Assembly: GCA_027624315.1 (NCBI GenBank)
Contig: JAQBXX010000001.1
Location: 1-62,202 of the forward strand
Direction: 5' to 3'
Length of the DNA: 62,202 nt
Origin: Pseudomonadota bacterium
Lineage (GTDB): Bacteria; Pseudomonadota; Gammaproteobacteria; SURF-13
In this document: positions 52,960 to 61,792 of the stretch, piece after piece
Layout: every line of letters begins with the position of its first letter
How positions within the stretch are numbered: position 1 is the first letter of the stretch
Notes under the pieces: model-generated
Seen by the model: only the letters and a program-made list of their open reading frames with translations
The model's database searches: none
What the model was told of the DNA's origin: nothing
Position numbers and translations under genes: made by a program

Positions 52960-54345
52960 CTAGCGTTTGCGCCGCTGCAGCCAGATCAGCAACCCGCTCG
53001 CCAGCAACATGAGCGGCACGACAAACAACAGACCCAGTCCGATCAGCAGCGAGGCGGTGCGTGACAGGTGCAGCGCGGTGTCGGGCGCGGTCTTGGCCGG
53101 AATGGAGATCAGGCTGTCGTCGTGCGCGAGCCAGTTGATGATGTTGAGGCCGAGGTCGAGATTGCCGCCGTTGCCGAGGTAGGTGTTGGAGAGGAAATCG
53201 CCGTCTCCGGTAATCACAATGCGCTGCTCCTGCTGCGCGCCGGGGTTCGTCTCTGCGGCGTCGCGTACGAACGCGATGCCGAGGTTGAGCGGGCCACGCT
53301 TGTCACCTTTACCGGAATCGAAGCTGATGGCGCCGCTTAATGTGCCGGTCTCGGCCCAACTGGCCGCACCCGTCACCAGAATCGCCGTGCCGCGCCAGCC
53401 ACTGGCACTGTCGCCGGTGCTGTTATCAGCCGCGCTCAACTCCATGCCCTGTGCGCGCGGATATAGCGTGATACTGCGGAAGCCGCGCGTGACCGGATGC
53501 GGGCCGTACTCCGCCACCAGGGCAAATTCGGGACGGCTGACGCCGAGCAACTGGGCGGCGGGATCGACGATGACACCGGGCACAAACTCCACCCCCAACT
53601 GCTCGGCCAGCGGCTTAAGCCCATGCAACGGCTCCGGGTCGGTGAGCCAGAGCAGATTGCCGCCGCCCTTGACGTAGTCCTGGATCAGCCGCACTTCGCC
53701 CGGCAACAGATCGGTCTGCGGCGCGGCGATCACCAGCACGCTGGTAGCGTCGGGTATCTGCGGATTGGCGCCGAGATTGAGCGCGTGCGCCCTGAGGCCC
53801 TTGATCTCCAGTTGCCGCGCCCACAGGCCAAGGTCGTGATTGGCCTCGCCGTGCGGATCGCGCTCGCCGTGGCCGGAGAGAAACACAATACTGCGCTCAC
53901 CTCTGCGCGCCACGCGCGCGAGCGCATTGGTCAGCGCCTGCTCGGACAATTCGCGCAGACGCTCCACACGCCCGCCGTGCTCGATCACGAGCTCGCCGTC
54001 CACGGTGACACCCAGCGCGCGCACCTTTTCGGGCGCGCTGTCGGGGTTGACGAAGGCGAGTTTCAGGTCGGGCTTGTAGCGCTGATAGCGCGCGACGAGC
54101 TCACCGATGCGTTTGCGCAAAGCAGTGTCTTCGCGCGCATACGCCGTGATCTGCACCGCACCCAATTCCTTGAGCAGCGCCTGGCTCGGCGCCGACAGCG
54201 TGTTGCGCGCGCCCGCGGTCCAGTCCGCCTGATAGACATAACGCGTGCTGAGCCACGCGAGCAGGCCCATCACCCCGATGAACAGCACGACGAAGGCGAT
54301 ATTTTGCAGCCTGACCTGGAGACGCGATTTTGGAGTGACTTGCAT
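52960..54345 (-). CDS. GldG-like auxiliary protein of an ABC transporter
   Basis: 461 aa. N-terminal membrane segment (LQNIAFVVLFIGVMGLLAWL), a large extracytoplasmic ABC_transp_aux domain (about 40-420; RSIVFLSGHGERDPHGEANHDLGLWA, LLWLTDPEPLHGLKPLAEQLG) and a C-terminal membrane segment (LLIGLGLLFVVPLMLLASGLLIWL). In Bacteroidetes the GldA/F/G set is linked to gliding and protein export; in proteobacteria the substrate is unknown. Tight operon with permease and ATPase genes. Confidence 0.87.
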   Translation of the reverse strand: MQVTPKSRLQVRLQNIAFVVLFIGVMGLLAWLSTRYVYQADWTAGARNTLSAPSQALLKELGAVQITAYAREDTALRKRIGELVARYQRYKPDLKLAFVNPDSAPEKVRALGVTVDGELVIEHGGRVERLRELSEQALTNALARVARRGERSIVFLSGHGERDPHGEANHDLGLWARQLEIKGLRAHALNLGANPQIPDATSVLVIAAPQTDLLPGEVRLIQDYVKGGGNLLWLTDPEPLHGLKPLAEQLGVEFVPGVIVDPAAQLLGVSRPEFALVAEYGPHPVTRGFRSITLYPRAQGMELSAADNSTGDSASGWRGTAILVTGAASWAETGTLSGAISFDSGKGDKRGPLNLGIAFVRDAAETNPGAQQEQRIVITGDGDFLSNTYLGNGGNLDLGLNIINWLAHDDSLISIPAKTAPDTALHLSRTASLLIGLGLLFVVPLMLLASGLLIWLQRRKR

Positions 54346-54357
54346 AAGCGCCGGGGA

Positions 54358-55116
54358 TCAGTGTTGCAGCCGGTCGGCGTCGAGGCGCCGGATGGCGAGC
54401 ACCAGAAAAGTAACAATGAACAGCAGGTAATACACCACATCGGCGCTGTTGAACACGCCCTTGAGCATCGACTCGTAATGGCGCACCAGCGAGAGATAGG
54501 CGAACAGCCCGCTCGCTTCGGTGCCCTTGTCGCCCGCCCAGTCGATGATCCACAGCAACAGCAGTACGCCGAAGGTGCTCACCGCCGCCACGCCCGGATA
54601 ACTGGTGAGCGCAGACATGAACAAACCCAGCGCAGCGAAGCTTGCAATCATGAGCGCTAGCCCCATCAGCCCGGCGCCGAATTTCCCGGCATCCAGCGTG
54701 CCGCCGCCCAGCAGCAATGTCAGCGGCATCAACGCAATGAGCGCGAGCATGATGAAGAAAAACGCCAGCACGCCCAGATATTTGCCGAGGATGATTTCGG
54801 TCATCGACAGCGGCGCGCTGAACAACAGTGTGAGGCTTTGCGCGCGCCGCTCTTCGCTGATCAGCCGCATGGTAAGCATCGGCGCCACCAGCAGCAACAC
54901 GATGGCGACATTGCCGAACAGCGGCGCGACCACAATATCGGTCAGCCCCGGCGCGCCCTCGCGCGCGGCGAGTTGCGGTTGCAACTGCACAAAGGTGTCG
55001 AGCTGGATGAGAAACATGTAGGCGATGATGATCTGCACCACAGCGAGTATCGTCCACGCGAGCGGCGACAGAAACAGGCTCTTCAGTTCACGTGCAGCAA
55101 TAGTGAATATCAACAT
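54358..55116 (-). CDS. ABC-2 type permease (GldF-like)
   Basis: 252 aa with six membrane segments, including SPLAWTILAVVQIIIAYMFLIQL at the front and VVYYLLFIVTFLVLAIRRLD at the end. The conserved SEERRAQSLTLLFSAPLSMTEIILGKYLG loop marks ABC-2/GldF permeases. Start overlaps the ATPase stop (TAATG). Confidence 0.9.
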   Translation of the reverse strand: MLIFTIAARELKSLFLSPLAWTILAVVQIIIAYMFLIQLDTFVQLQPQLAAREGAPGLTDIVVAPLFGNVAIVLLLVAPMLTMRLISEERRAQSLTLLFSAPLSMTEIILGKYLGVLAFFFIMLALIALMPLTLLLGGGTLDAGKFGAGLMGLALMIASFAALGLFMSALTSYPGVAAVSTFGVLLLLWIIDWAGDKGTEASGLFAYLSLVRHYESMLKGVFNSADVVYYLLFIVTFLVLAIRRLDADRLQH

Positions 55117-56051
55117 TATGCGGCCACCGGTTCGCTGCGGGTCAACTCCATGAAAATCTGTTCCAGCGACAGCCGCTCCGGACTTAACTCGTACAGCCCC
55201 CAGCCCTGCTCTGCGGCATGCCTGACCACTGTGTCGGCCATCTCAGGTCCGGTGCAATACAAACGAAAGGCGCCGTCCTCAAGCACCTCGACGCCGTGCA
55301 CACCGGCAATGGCCTCCAGCGCGGACAACGCGGGTGGGTAGCGTAGCCCCACGCGCAGACTGGCGCCCTGCATGCGTCGCGTCAGCCCTTCGATGCTGTC
55401 CTTCAACACCAGTTCACCGCGATGGATGATCTGCACCTGATCGCAGATCGCCTGCACCTCGGGCAGGATGTGCGTGGAAAGAATCACGCTGTGCTCGGCG
55501 GCCAGCTCGCGGATCAGGGCGCGCATTTCGTGTATCTGGATCGGGTCGAGGCCCGCCGTCGGCTCGTCAAGTATCACCACGGCGGGCATGTGCACTATGG
55601 CCTGTGCAATCCCGACGCGCTGGCGGTAGCCCTTGGACAGATTGCCGATAAGACGGCTGCCCACGCCGGTGAGCCCGCAGCGTTGCCTGGCGATATCGAG
55701 CGCACTGTTTTCGCGCGCACGCGGGATACGGTGCAGGCGCGCGCAATAACGCAGATATTCGTCCACCGTGAGTTCACGGTACAGCGGCGGCTGTTCGGGG
55801 AGAAAACCGATATGTGTCTTGGCGCGCTTGGGTTCGTCCAGTATGTCGATACCGTTGATCCACACCCGCCCGCGCGTGGGCGCAAGGTTGCCGCTGATGA
55901 TCTGCATGGTGGTGGACTTGCCCGCGCCGTTGGGGCCGAGAAAGCCCAGCACCTCGCCTCGCCGCACCTCGAAACTCACGTCGCGCAACGCGCACAGTGC
56001 GCCGTAGTAGCGCGATACGTGCTCAACGCGAATCAGGGCAGCGTCGCTCAT
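55116..56051 (-). CDS. ABC transporter ATP-binding protein (GldA-like)
   Basis: 311 aa from ATG 56051 (MSDAALIRVEHVSRYYGALC) with GAGGA four bases upstream; the longer ORF reads into the corA tail. Walker A GFLGPNGAGKSTTMQI, Q-loop FLPEQPPLYRE, signature NLSKGYRQRVGIAQA, Walker B VVILDEPTAGLDPIQ, H-loop ILSTHIL. The C-terminal extension (about 220-311) is typical of GldA/CcmA-type ATPases. Powers the permease encoded next. Confidence 0.93.
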   Translation of the reverse strand: MSDAALIRVEHVSRYYGALCALRDVSFEVRRGEVLGFLGPNGAGKSTTMQIISGNLAPTRGRVWINGIDILDEPKRAKTHIGFLPEQPPLYRELTVDEYLRYCARLHRIPRARENSALDIARQRCGLTGVGSRLIGNLSKGYRQRVGIAQAIVHMPAVVILDEPTAGLDPIQIHEMRALIRELAAEHSVILSTHILPEVQAICDQVQIIHRGELVLKDSIEGLTRRMQGASLRVGLRYPPALSALEAIAGVHGVEVLEDGAFRLYCTGPEMADTVVRHAAEQGWGLYELSPERLSLEQIFMELTRSEPVAA

Positions 56052-56086
56052 GGCGTCCTCTACAGCCAGCCTTTGCGTTTGAAATA

Positions 56087-57007
56087 CTAATAGGGTGCCA
56101 CGCCAAATATGACCATCAGCACGATGGCCAGCGCATAGCCCCACTCCCAGCCTAACTCCGGCATATATGTGAAATTCATGCCGTAGATGCTCGCCACCAG
56201 CGTCGGCGGCAGAAACACCACCGACGCGATCGAAAATATCTTGATGATCTTGTTCTGCTCGATGTTGATCATGCCCATGCCGGCATCCATCAGCAGGTTC
56301 ACCTTTTCATACAGAAACGCGGAGTGGGCGATGAGCGACTCGATGTCCTTGAGAATTTCGCGCAGCTGCTGCGTTTGCACCGCGCTGAAATCGCCGCGCC
56401 GCAACAGATACGACAGGGTGCGCTGCTTGTCCATCATGCTGAGACGCGCGGTACCGTTCATGTCCTCGCTCGCGGCAATGCGCGTGAGTACCACGCCCAT
56501 GTCCTTCTCCGCAGTGCTGAATACGGTCTGGCTCAATACCTCAAGATCGGCCTGCAACCGCTCCAGCGTGTCCGCCAGGCGTTCGACCTTGATCTCGAAC
56601 AGATTGAGCATGATGGTCATGGCGTCATCGGCGAGCCCGGCCTGGCGCCGCGCGCGCATGCGGTAGACGCGGAAGGTGAGCAGGTCTTCGTCGTGCAGCA
56701 TGAACAAACGCCCCTGGTTCAGGGTGAAGGCCACCGTGATGTTGCGTGCGCGGTCTTCATAATCGTGCAGAAAATAGGAATGGATGTGGAGGCCGTCTTC
56801 GTCCTGGTAAAAACGCGCGCTGGCCTCGATCTCGACCACCTCGTCAGGCGTCGGCAGCGCCTGACTGTAAACCTGCTTGACCCAGGCAAGCTCTTCTTCA
56901 GTGGGCTGGATGAGGTCGATCCACAGCGCCTGCTGCTCCAGTTCATCCATACTGCTGATCTGCTGCTGCTCCAGACAGCCATCACGCAGTACAAATGTGG
57001 TAATCAT
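56087..57007 (-). CDS. corA: CorA-type Mg2+ channel, C-terminus cut by an amber codon
   Basis: 306 aa from ATG 57007 (MITTFVLRDGC; AGGGTGG upstream). Long cytoplasmic helical domain, TM1 with the selectivity motif YGMNFTYMPEL and a TM2 (WEWGYALAIVLMVIFGVAPY). The frame then meets TAG (56089-56087) but continues with YFKRKGWL and a second TAG at 56062-56060. YFKRKGWL is the normal CorA C-terminal cytoplasmic tail, so one substitution has removed the last nine residues. The channel may still fold but lacks its basic tail. Pentameric Mg/Co uptake in other species. Confidence 0.88.
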   Translation of the reverse strand: MITTFVLRDGCLEQQQISSMDELEQQALWIDLIQPTEEELAWVKQVYSQALPTPDEVVEIEASARFYQDEDGLHIHSYFLHDYEDRARNITVAFTLNQGRLFMLHDEDLLTFRVYRMRARRQAGLADDAMTIMLNLFEIKVERLADTLERLQADLEVLSQTVFSTAEKDMGVVLTRIAASEDMNGTARLSMMDKQRTLSYLLRRGDFSAVQTQQLREILKDIESLIAHSAFLYEKVNLLMDAGMGMINIEQNKIIKIFSIASVVFLPPTLVASIYGMNFTYMPELGWEWGYALAIVLMVIFGVAPY

Positions 57008-57116
57008 GTGCCCCACCCTGTTGAAAATTATATCCGCATCCGTGTCATGGTAAGCGGCCCACGCATGCGAGGCAATCGTTTAAAACGATGCAGCCGTGCT
57101 TATTACGTCAAACGCT

Positions 57117-57386
57117 TTACTCGGCCTCCCCGAAGCGCTCGCCGACCAGTTGTTCCAGGCGATCCAGCGCGGACGCCTCGTCTGCGCCAGCGGCAATGAT
57201 GTGCAGTGCGGTGCCCTGCGTGGCGGCAAGCATCATCACGCCCATGATGCTCTTGCCGTTGACTTCCCGTGCGCCGCGCGCAAGCCGGATGTCGCTCTCG
57301 AATTGCGCCGCCAGGGTGACGAACTTCGCCGCTGCGCGTGCATGCAGACCGAGCTTGTTACAGATGACGACCTCACGACGCTGCAT
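57117..57386 (-). CDS. ptsH: HPr-type phosphocarrier (NPr/HPr)
   Basis: 89 aa from ATG 57386, two bases after the EIIA stop. Phospho-acceptor His in NKLGLHARAAAKFV, and the Ser-46 region VNGKSIMGVMMLA, which is the target of HPr kinase encoded in the same operon. No sugar-specific EIIB/EIIC genes are seen and no EI (ptsI or ptsP) lies in the window, so this is an incomplete regulatory PTS linked to nitrogen or carbon signalling. Confidence 0.93.
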   Translation of the reverse strand: MQRREVVICNKLGLHARAAAKFVTLAAQFESDIRLARGAREVNGKSIMGVMMLAATQGTALHIIAAGADEASALDRLEQLVGERFGEAE

Positions 57387-57388
57387 GG

Positions 57389-57790
57389 TCAGACTGCGCA
57401 GATGGGGTTGCAGCACAACACACCGTCCTTGCCGCCGGAGATGGCCTTGTCCACGAGTTCGGCGAGGCCGAGCTGCGGATAATTCAGGATGCGGATCAGC
57501 ATCGGCAGATTGACCCCCGCAATCACCTGCACGCGCCCGCTGTCAATCAGGTGACAGGCGATATTGCTCGGCGTGGAGCCGTAGATGTCCGTCAGCACCA
57601 GCACGCCGTTACCCTGATCAAGCGCCGCGACCGACTGACGTGCCTTGCGCAGTGTCGTCTCCGGGTCTGCATTCTGCGTCACCGATAAAACCTCGGTAGC
57701 GAGTGGGCACAGACCCAGCATGGTGGTGGCGGTGGCGATCAAATCGTCACCGATATGGTTGTGAGTAATAATCAACAGGCCAATGGTCAT
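57389..57790 (-). CDS. PTS EIIA component, mannose family
   Basis: 133 aa stand-alone EIIA of the ManX type. Active His in LLIITHNHIGDDLIATA, and the conserved GVLVLTDIYGSTPSNIA and VIAGVNLPML. Since no EIIB or EIIC partners are present, it probably has a regulatory function, as in other proteobacteria where it follows rapZ. Start overlaps the rapZ stop (ATGA). Confidence 0.92.
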   Translation of the reverse strand: MTIGLLIITHNHIGDDLIATATTMLGLCPLATEVLSVTQNADPETTLRKARQSVAALDQGNGVLVLTDIYGSTPSNIACHLIDSGRVQVIAGVNLPMLIRILNYPQLGLAELVDKAISGGKDGVLCCNPICAV

Positions 57791-58644
57791 GTGAGGTCTC
57801 GATGTCGCACCAGTACATTATCGCGTATTTTATGGAAATGATCGGCCAGGCGCTGCGCGAAATATACCGAACGGTGCTGCCCGCCGGTGCAGCCCAGCGC
57901 CACCGTCATGTAGCTGCGGTTCTCCGCCTCGAACGCGGGCACCCAGTGTTCGAGAAACGCCGTGATCTCCCCGCACATCTGGTTGACCGGCGGCTGGGCC
58001 GCGAGATAGGCCGCCACCGGGGCATCGAGTCCGTTCTGCGGACGCAACGCCTCCTGCCAGTGCGGATTGGGCAGGCAGCGCAGATCAAACACGAAGTCGG
58101 CGTCCGCCGGAATGCCTCGCTTGTAGGCAAACGACTGAAACAGGATCGACATCGCGCTGCGGCCCTTTGTTTCCATGCGCCCGCACACCAGCTCGCGCAG
58201 CTGATGCACGTTGGTCTCGCTGGTGTCGAGGTGAGTGTCGGCACGCGCGAACATCGGCGCCAGCAGCCTGCGCTCATAGGCAATGGCCTCGGCCAGCGGC
58301 ATGCCGAGGCGCGACAGCGGATGCTTGCGCCGCGTCTCGCTGAAACGCTTGAGCAGCGTCTTGTCGCCGGCGTCGAGAAATATCATCTCGCACGCCAATC
58401 CGCCGTGCTTGATCTCGTCCAGCAGTTGCGGCACATGGTGCAGATCGTCGGTGAGCGTGCGCGCGTCGATGCCGACCGCTGCATTCTCGTAGCCCTGCTG
58501 CACCCCTTTCGCAAGCCCGGCGGCAAAGGCGGGCAGCAGGCCCACCGGCAGGTTGTCGATGCAGTAGTAGCCCAGGTCTTCCAGCGCCTGCAGCGCGGTG
58601 CTCTTGCCGGAGCCGGAGAGCCCGGTGACGATGACGAGTTTCAT
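57787..58644 (-). CDS. rapZ: RNase adapter / nucleotide-binding protein RapZ
   Basis: 285 aa. Walker A GLSGSGKSTALQALEDLGYYCIDNLP and the C-terminal HRSVYFAQRLADHF. In E. coli it guides RNase E to the GlmZ sRNA and so controls GlmS; whether such sRNAs exist here is unknown. Overlaps hprK and EIIA by four bases on each side, indicating translational coupling. Confidence 0.95.
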   Translation of the reverse strand: MKLVIVTGLSGSGKSTALQALEDLGYYCIDNLPVGLLPAFAAGLAKGVQQGYENAAVGIDARTLTDDLHHVPQLLDEIKHGGLACEMIFLDAGDKTLLKRFSETRRKHPLSRLGMPLAEAIAYERRLLAPMFARADTHLDTSETNVHQLRELVCGRMETKGRSAMSILFQSFAYKRGIPADADFVFDLRCLPNPHWQEALRPQNGLDAPVAAYLAAQPPVNQMCGEITAFLEHWVPAFEAENRSYMTVALGCTGGQHRSVYFAQRLADHFHKIRDNVLVRHRDLT

Positions 58645-59177
58645 GCCTGACGCTGCATGAGGTCGCGTTGCCGCCGGACAAAATCCTGTGCCGCGTCATA
58701 ACCGCTGCGGCGCAGCTTGAAATCACGCACCAGGGTTTCGACGAGCAGGGCCGTGTTGCGGCCGGGTATGAGCGACAGTGTTACTGCGGGAATGGCGCGG
58801 CCCAGCACCGTGCAGGTGCGATAGTCCGGTGTGAGGGTACGTGACGTGTCTGCGATGCTGCGTTGCAGGTGTATCCTGAGCGCGAGCACGGCGCGGGGTG
58901 CGATGGCGGCAGCTCCGAACAGGGCGCGGATATTCAGCACGCCGAGGCCGCGCACCTCGAGCATATCCTGCAGCAGCGGCGGGCATGTGCCTTGCGGCGC
59001 TGTATCCGTACCCGCGTGGAATTCCGGCGCGTCATCGGCGATGAGACGGTGTCCGCGCGTGACGAGTTCGAGCGCAAGCTCGCCCTTACCCGCACCGCTC
59101 GCACCGCACACCAGCACGCCGAGGTCCAGTATCTCCATGAACACGCCGTGCAGCGTCATGTCGGCAGTGCGGGACAT
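58641..59177 (-). CDS. hprK: HPr kinase/phosphorylase reduced to the catalytic domain
   Basis: 178 aa against about 310-320 for standard HprK. The product begins with the kinase domain (TLHGVFMEILDLGVLVCG), so the regulatory N-terminal domain is missing; only nine bases separate its ATG from the ptsN stop. P-loop is GASGAGKGELALEL, with Gly where Ser normally follows the Lys. The signature EVRGLGVLNIRALFG and capping DDAPEFH are present. Short forms exist in alphaproteobacteria, so it may be functional, but the P-loop change makes activity uncertain. Would phosphorylate Ser-46 of HPr. Confidence 0.85.
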   Translation of the reverse strand: MSRTADMTLHGVFMEILDLGVLVCGASGAGKGELALELVTRGHRLIADDAPEFHAGTDTAPQGTCPPLLQDMLEVRGLGVLNIRALFGAAAIAPRAVLALRIHLQRSIADTSRTLTPDYRTCTVLGRAIPAVTLSLIPGRNTALLVETLVRDFKLRRSGYDAAQDFVRRQRDLMQRQA

Positions 59178-59186
59178 GGGACCACC

Positions 59187-59648
59187 TCAGGCGGCAGGCC
59201 GCCAGTGGCTCAGAAGTTCGTACAGGGCCTCACTGGAATCGGCAGCGCGCAACTCCGCGCGCAGATTCTTGTCGCTGAACATCTGCGCCAGCAGGGCGAG
59301 TATCTGCAAGTGCTCCTCGGTGCAGTGTTCCGGCACCAGAAGCGCGAACAGGAGGTCGGCCGGCTGTTTGTCGAGGGCATCGAAATCGACACCGTCGGCG
59401 AGCTGCACAAAGGCGCCCATCGGCCGCTGTGCCCCCTTCAGGCGCCCGTGCGGCAGCGCGACACCGTGGCCGAGACCGGTGCCGCCGAGGCGCTCACGCG
59501 CCGCCAGGCTGTCGAAGATTTCGTGCGCATCAGGCCCCGGCTGCGCGCCTGCCAGCAGCTCGCTCAGCAATTCGAACGTGCGCTTCTTGCTTGCGCTGCG
59601 GGCGTGGCAGGCGATGCGTTGCGGGGCGAGAAGATCGGTAATCTGCAT
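59187..59648 (-). CDS. ptsN: Nitrogen PTS EIIA (PtsN)
   Basis: 153 aa from ATG 59648 (MQITDLLAPQRIACHARSAS); the GTG 11 codons earlier falls inside the repeat element. Phospho-His in GLGHGVALPHGRLKG (His of ALPHG), LLFALLVPEHCTEEHLQILA and FSDKNLRAELR are typical EIIA-Ntr blocks. Regulatory phosphoprotein of the PTS-Ntr branch. Normal operon position between hpf and hprK/rapZ. The repeat element starts 12 bases before the ATG. Confidence 0.93.
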   Translation of the reverse strand: MQITDLLAPQRIACHARSASKKRTFELLSELLAGAQPGPDAHEIFDSLAARERLGGTGLGHGVALPHGRLKGAQRPMGAFVQLADGVDFDALDKQPADLLFALLVPEHCTEEHLQILALLAQMFSDKNLRAELRAADSSEALYELLSHWRPAA

Positions 59649-59660
59649 GCTACTGCCGGA

Positions 59661-59814
59661 CTTACTCAGGAGCCACGACACAGACTACACAGCTGACTGA
59701 ATAACTCCTGAGTAAGCACCCCGTTTCACTTACCCCCACCCTGTCCCGCCCCCTGAACAAGGGGCGGGAACGTGTCGGAGAGTGTCGCCTTGATAATGAA
59801 CTCATGAGTAAACT
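59661..59814 (+). repeat. Covarying-hairpin GC-core element, copy 4 (hpf-ptsN gap)
   Basis: Arms CTTACTCAGGAG (59661-59672) and complement (59705-59716), invariant TTACCCCCACCCTGTCCCG with the GC stem, then a tail ATAATGAACTCATGAGTAAA whose last eight bases complement the outer left arm (TTTACTCA). 154 bp, the same length as copies 1 and 3. It interrupts the rpoN-hpf-ptsN operon. Confidence 0.85.
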
Positions 59815-59843
59815 GCAACGCGTGGGGTGAAGTGCGTGGCGTC

Positions 59844-60170
59844 CTAATCGTGTTTCTGGTTTTTCAGCGCGCCTTCGGAGCGATGATGATCGGTGATTTT
59901 TTCCTTGTGCTTTTTGATCTGGCGGTCGAGCTTGTCGGCGAGCGCGTCGATCGCCGCGTACATGTCTTCGTCTTCGGCATCCGCATGCAGACTCGAGCCG
60001 TTGATATTGAGGGTGGCCTCGGCCTTCTGGCGCAGCTTTGCGACGGAGAGGATCACCTTCATCTCGGTGACCTGGTCGAAGTGGCGCTGTACGCGTTCGA
60101 GCTTGCCCGTGAGGTAGCTGCGCAGGGCGGGGGTGATTTCGACATGGTGACCGCTGAGACTGATGTGCAT
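59844..60170 (-). CDS. hpf: Ribosome hibernation promoting factor (short form)
   Basis: 108 aa. Fold MHISLSGHHVEITPALRSYL, basic helix KLERVQRHFDQVT, and YAAIDALADKLDRQIKKHKEK are the HPF/YfiA core; the C-terminal dimer domain of long HPF is absent, as usual in gammaproteobacteria. Binds the 30S decoding region and promotes inactive 100S dimers in stationary phase. It follows rpoN by 27 bases. Confidence 0.95.
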   Translation of the reverse strand: MHISLSGHHVEITPALRSYLTGKLERVQRHFDQVTEMKVILSVAKLRQKAEATLNINGSSLHADAEDEDMYAAIDALADKLDRQIKKHKEKITDHHRSEGALKNQKHD

Positions 60171-60197
60171 GAATCGGGCTCCTTATGGATACACAGC

Positions 60198-61703
60198 CTA
60201 GGCCATCCGTCTGCGTTCGTTGGACGGGGGAATGGCCAAGGTTTCCCGGTATTTTGCCACAGTTCGCCGTGCGACGTTAATACCCTGTTTGACCAGGATG
60301 CCGGCGATCTTGCTGTCGCTCAGGGGCTGGGTGGTGTGTTCCGCCGCCACCAGCTTCTTGATGAAGGCGCGGATCGCGGTGGCCGAGCACTCGCCGCCGC
60401 TGTCGGTGCCCACATGGCTGGAGAAAAAATACTTGAGTTCGAAGATACCGCGCGGGGTGTGCATGAACTTTTGCCGCGTGACGCGCGAGATGGTCGATTC
60501 ATGCATGCCGAGCGCCTCGCTGACGTCGTGCAGCACCAGCGGCCGCATGGCCTCCTCGCCATGCTCCAGGAACGCCTGCTGCCGCTCCACAATACAGTTG
60601 GCGACCTTGAGCAGGGTCTCATTGCGGCTTTGCAGGCTCTTGATAAACCAGCGCGCCTCCTGCAGGTGATTTTTCAGGGTGGCGTTATCCGTGCTGCTGT
60701 CGGCGCGGCGGATCAGACCCGCGTACTGGTTATTGATACGCACACGCGGGGACACACCCGGGTTGAGCAGCACCTGCCAGGTGCCCTTGTGCTTTTTCAC
60801 ATATACATCGGGCAGAACGTATTCGGCGTGGCTTTCGGTCACCTGTTCGCCGGGGCGTGGATTGAGGCCCTGCACGAGATCAATCACCGTGCGCAGATCA
60901 TCCTCACCAAGACCCAGACGGCGGCGCAACTGCACGTAGTCACGGCTGGCCAGCAACGGCAGATGGTCGCTGACCAGCTGCCGGGCGGCCGCCAGCAGCG
61001 GCGTAGCGGGTGCACATTGCTGGAGCTGGACCAGCAGGCATTCGCGCAGATCGCGCGACGCCACACCGACCGGATCAAAATGCTGCACGCGGTGCAGCAC
61101 CGCCTCGATGGCGTCCATGGCCGCGTCCTCTTCGACGAGCGCACCGCGCAGGCCGGCCTGAATGTCTTCCAGGGAGCTCGTGAGATAACCGTCATCGCCG
61201 ACGGAATCGATGATGCTGGCCGCGATCATCATGTCCGCCTCGGAAAAGGGGGTCAGGCGCATCTGCCACACCAGGTGATCACGCAGGGTTTCCACGACGC
61301 TGTCCTGGGCTTCATAGTCGCGCCCGTCGTGATCGCGTGTCTGCGGATAGGCCTCACCCGCTTCATGGGAGTCTTCCCAACCCGTGTCCGCCACCTCGTC
61401 AATCGTCTCGACGTCCGGCGCGTTGCCCTCAAACTCGCTCGCGGCATCGCCCGCCCCGTCGCTCACCCCATCGCTCATCTGGGTACGCTCCGGCACAGGA
61501 GCCTCATACAGCGACAGTGACGCGCCGGCCAGACCGCCGCCGCCCTCCTCCTCATCCAGTTCCAGCATCAGGTTGGAGTCCAGCGCCTGCTGGATTTCAC
61601 AGTGCAGCTCAAGCGTGGAGAGTTGCAGCAGACGTATCGCCTGCTGCAACTGCGGTGTCATGGTGAGGTGTTGCCCAAGGCGGAGTTGAATCGATTGTTT
61701 CAT
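60198..61703 (-). CDS. rpoN: RNA polymerase sigma-54 factor
   Basis: 501 aa. Region I ([27 protein letters not shown]), acidic region II (about 50-135), core-binding domain, HTH ([31 protein letters not shown]), and the RpoN box [10 protein letters not shown] near the C-terminus ([11 protein letters not shown]). Directs transcription from -24/-12 promoters with enhancer-binding proteins. The TAG stop follows the canonical end. Confidence 0.97.
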   Translation of the reverse strand: MKQSIQLRLGQHLTMTPQLQQAIRLLQLSTLELHCEIQQALDSNLMLELDEEEGGGGLAGASLSLYEAPVPERTQMSDGVSDGAGDAASEFEGNAPDVETIDEVADTGWEDSHEAGEAYPQTRDHDGRDYEAQDSVVETLRDHLVWQMRLTPFSEADMMIAASIIDSVGDDGYLTSSLEDIQAGLRGALVEEDAAMDAIEAVLHRVQHFDPVGVASRDLRECLLVQLQQCAPATPLLAAARQLVSDHLPLLASRDYVQLRRRLGLGEDDLRTVIDLVQGLNPRPGEQVTESHAEYVLPDVYVKKHKGTWQVLLNPGVSPRVRINNQYAGLIRRADSSTDNATLKNHLQEARWFIKSLQSRNETLLKVANCIVERQQAFLEHGEEAMRPLVLHDVSEALGMHESTISRVTRQKFMHTPRGIFELKYFFSSHVGTDSGGECSATAIRAFIKKLVAAEHTTQPLSDSKIAGILVKQGINVARRTVAKYRETLAIPPSNERRRMA

Positions 61704-61792
61704 AGTCTGCTTCCCGTGCCCTTGATTGCGGAGTTACTAAAGGTTCCACCAGGGTCACGGCAAATCTCATGCCAGAATTTATCATAACCGAA

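Noticed and set aside
40378-56089. Idea that TAG is recoded to an amino acid in this genome, prompted by ambers in corA and the DUF4177-like gene
   Set aside because: efp, hemE, rpoN, hpf and others end in TAG exactly at their family C-termini, so TAG is an ordinary stop; nonsense mutation or occasional suppression is simpler.
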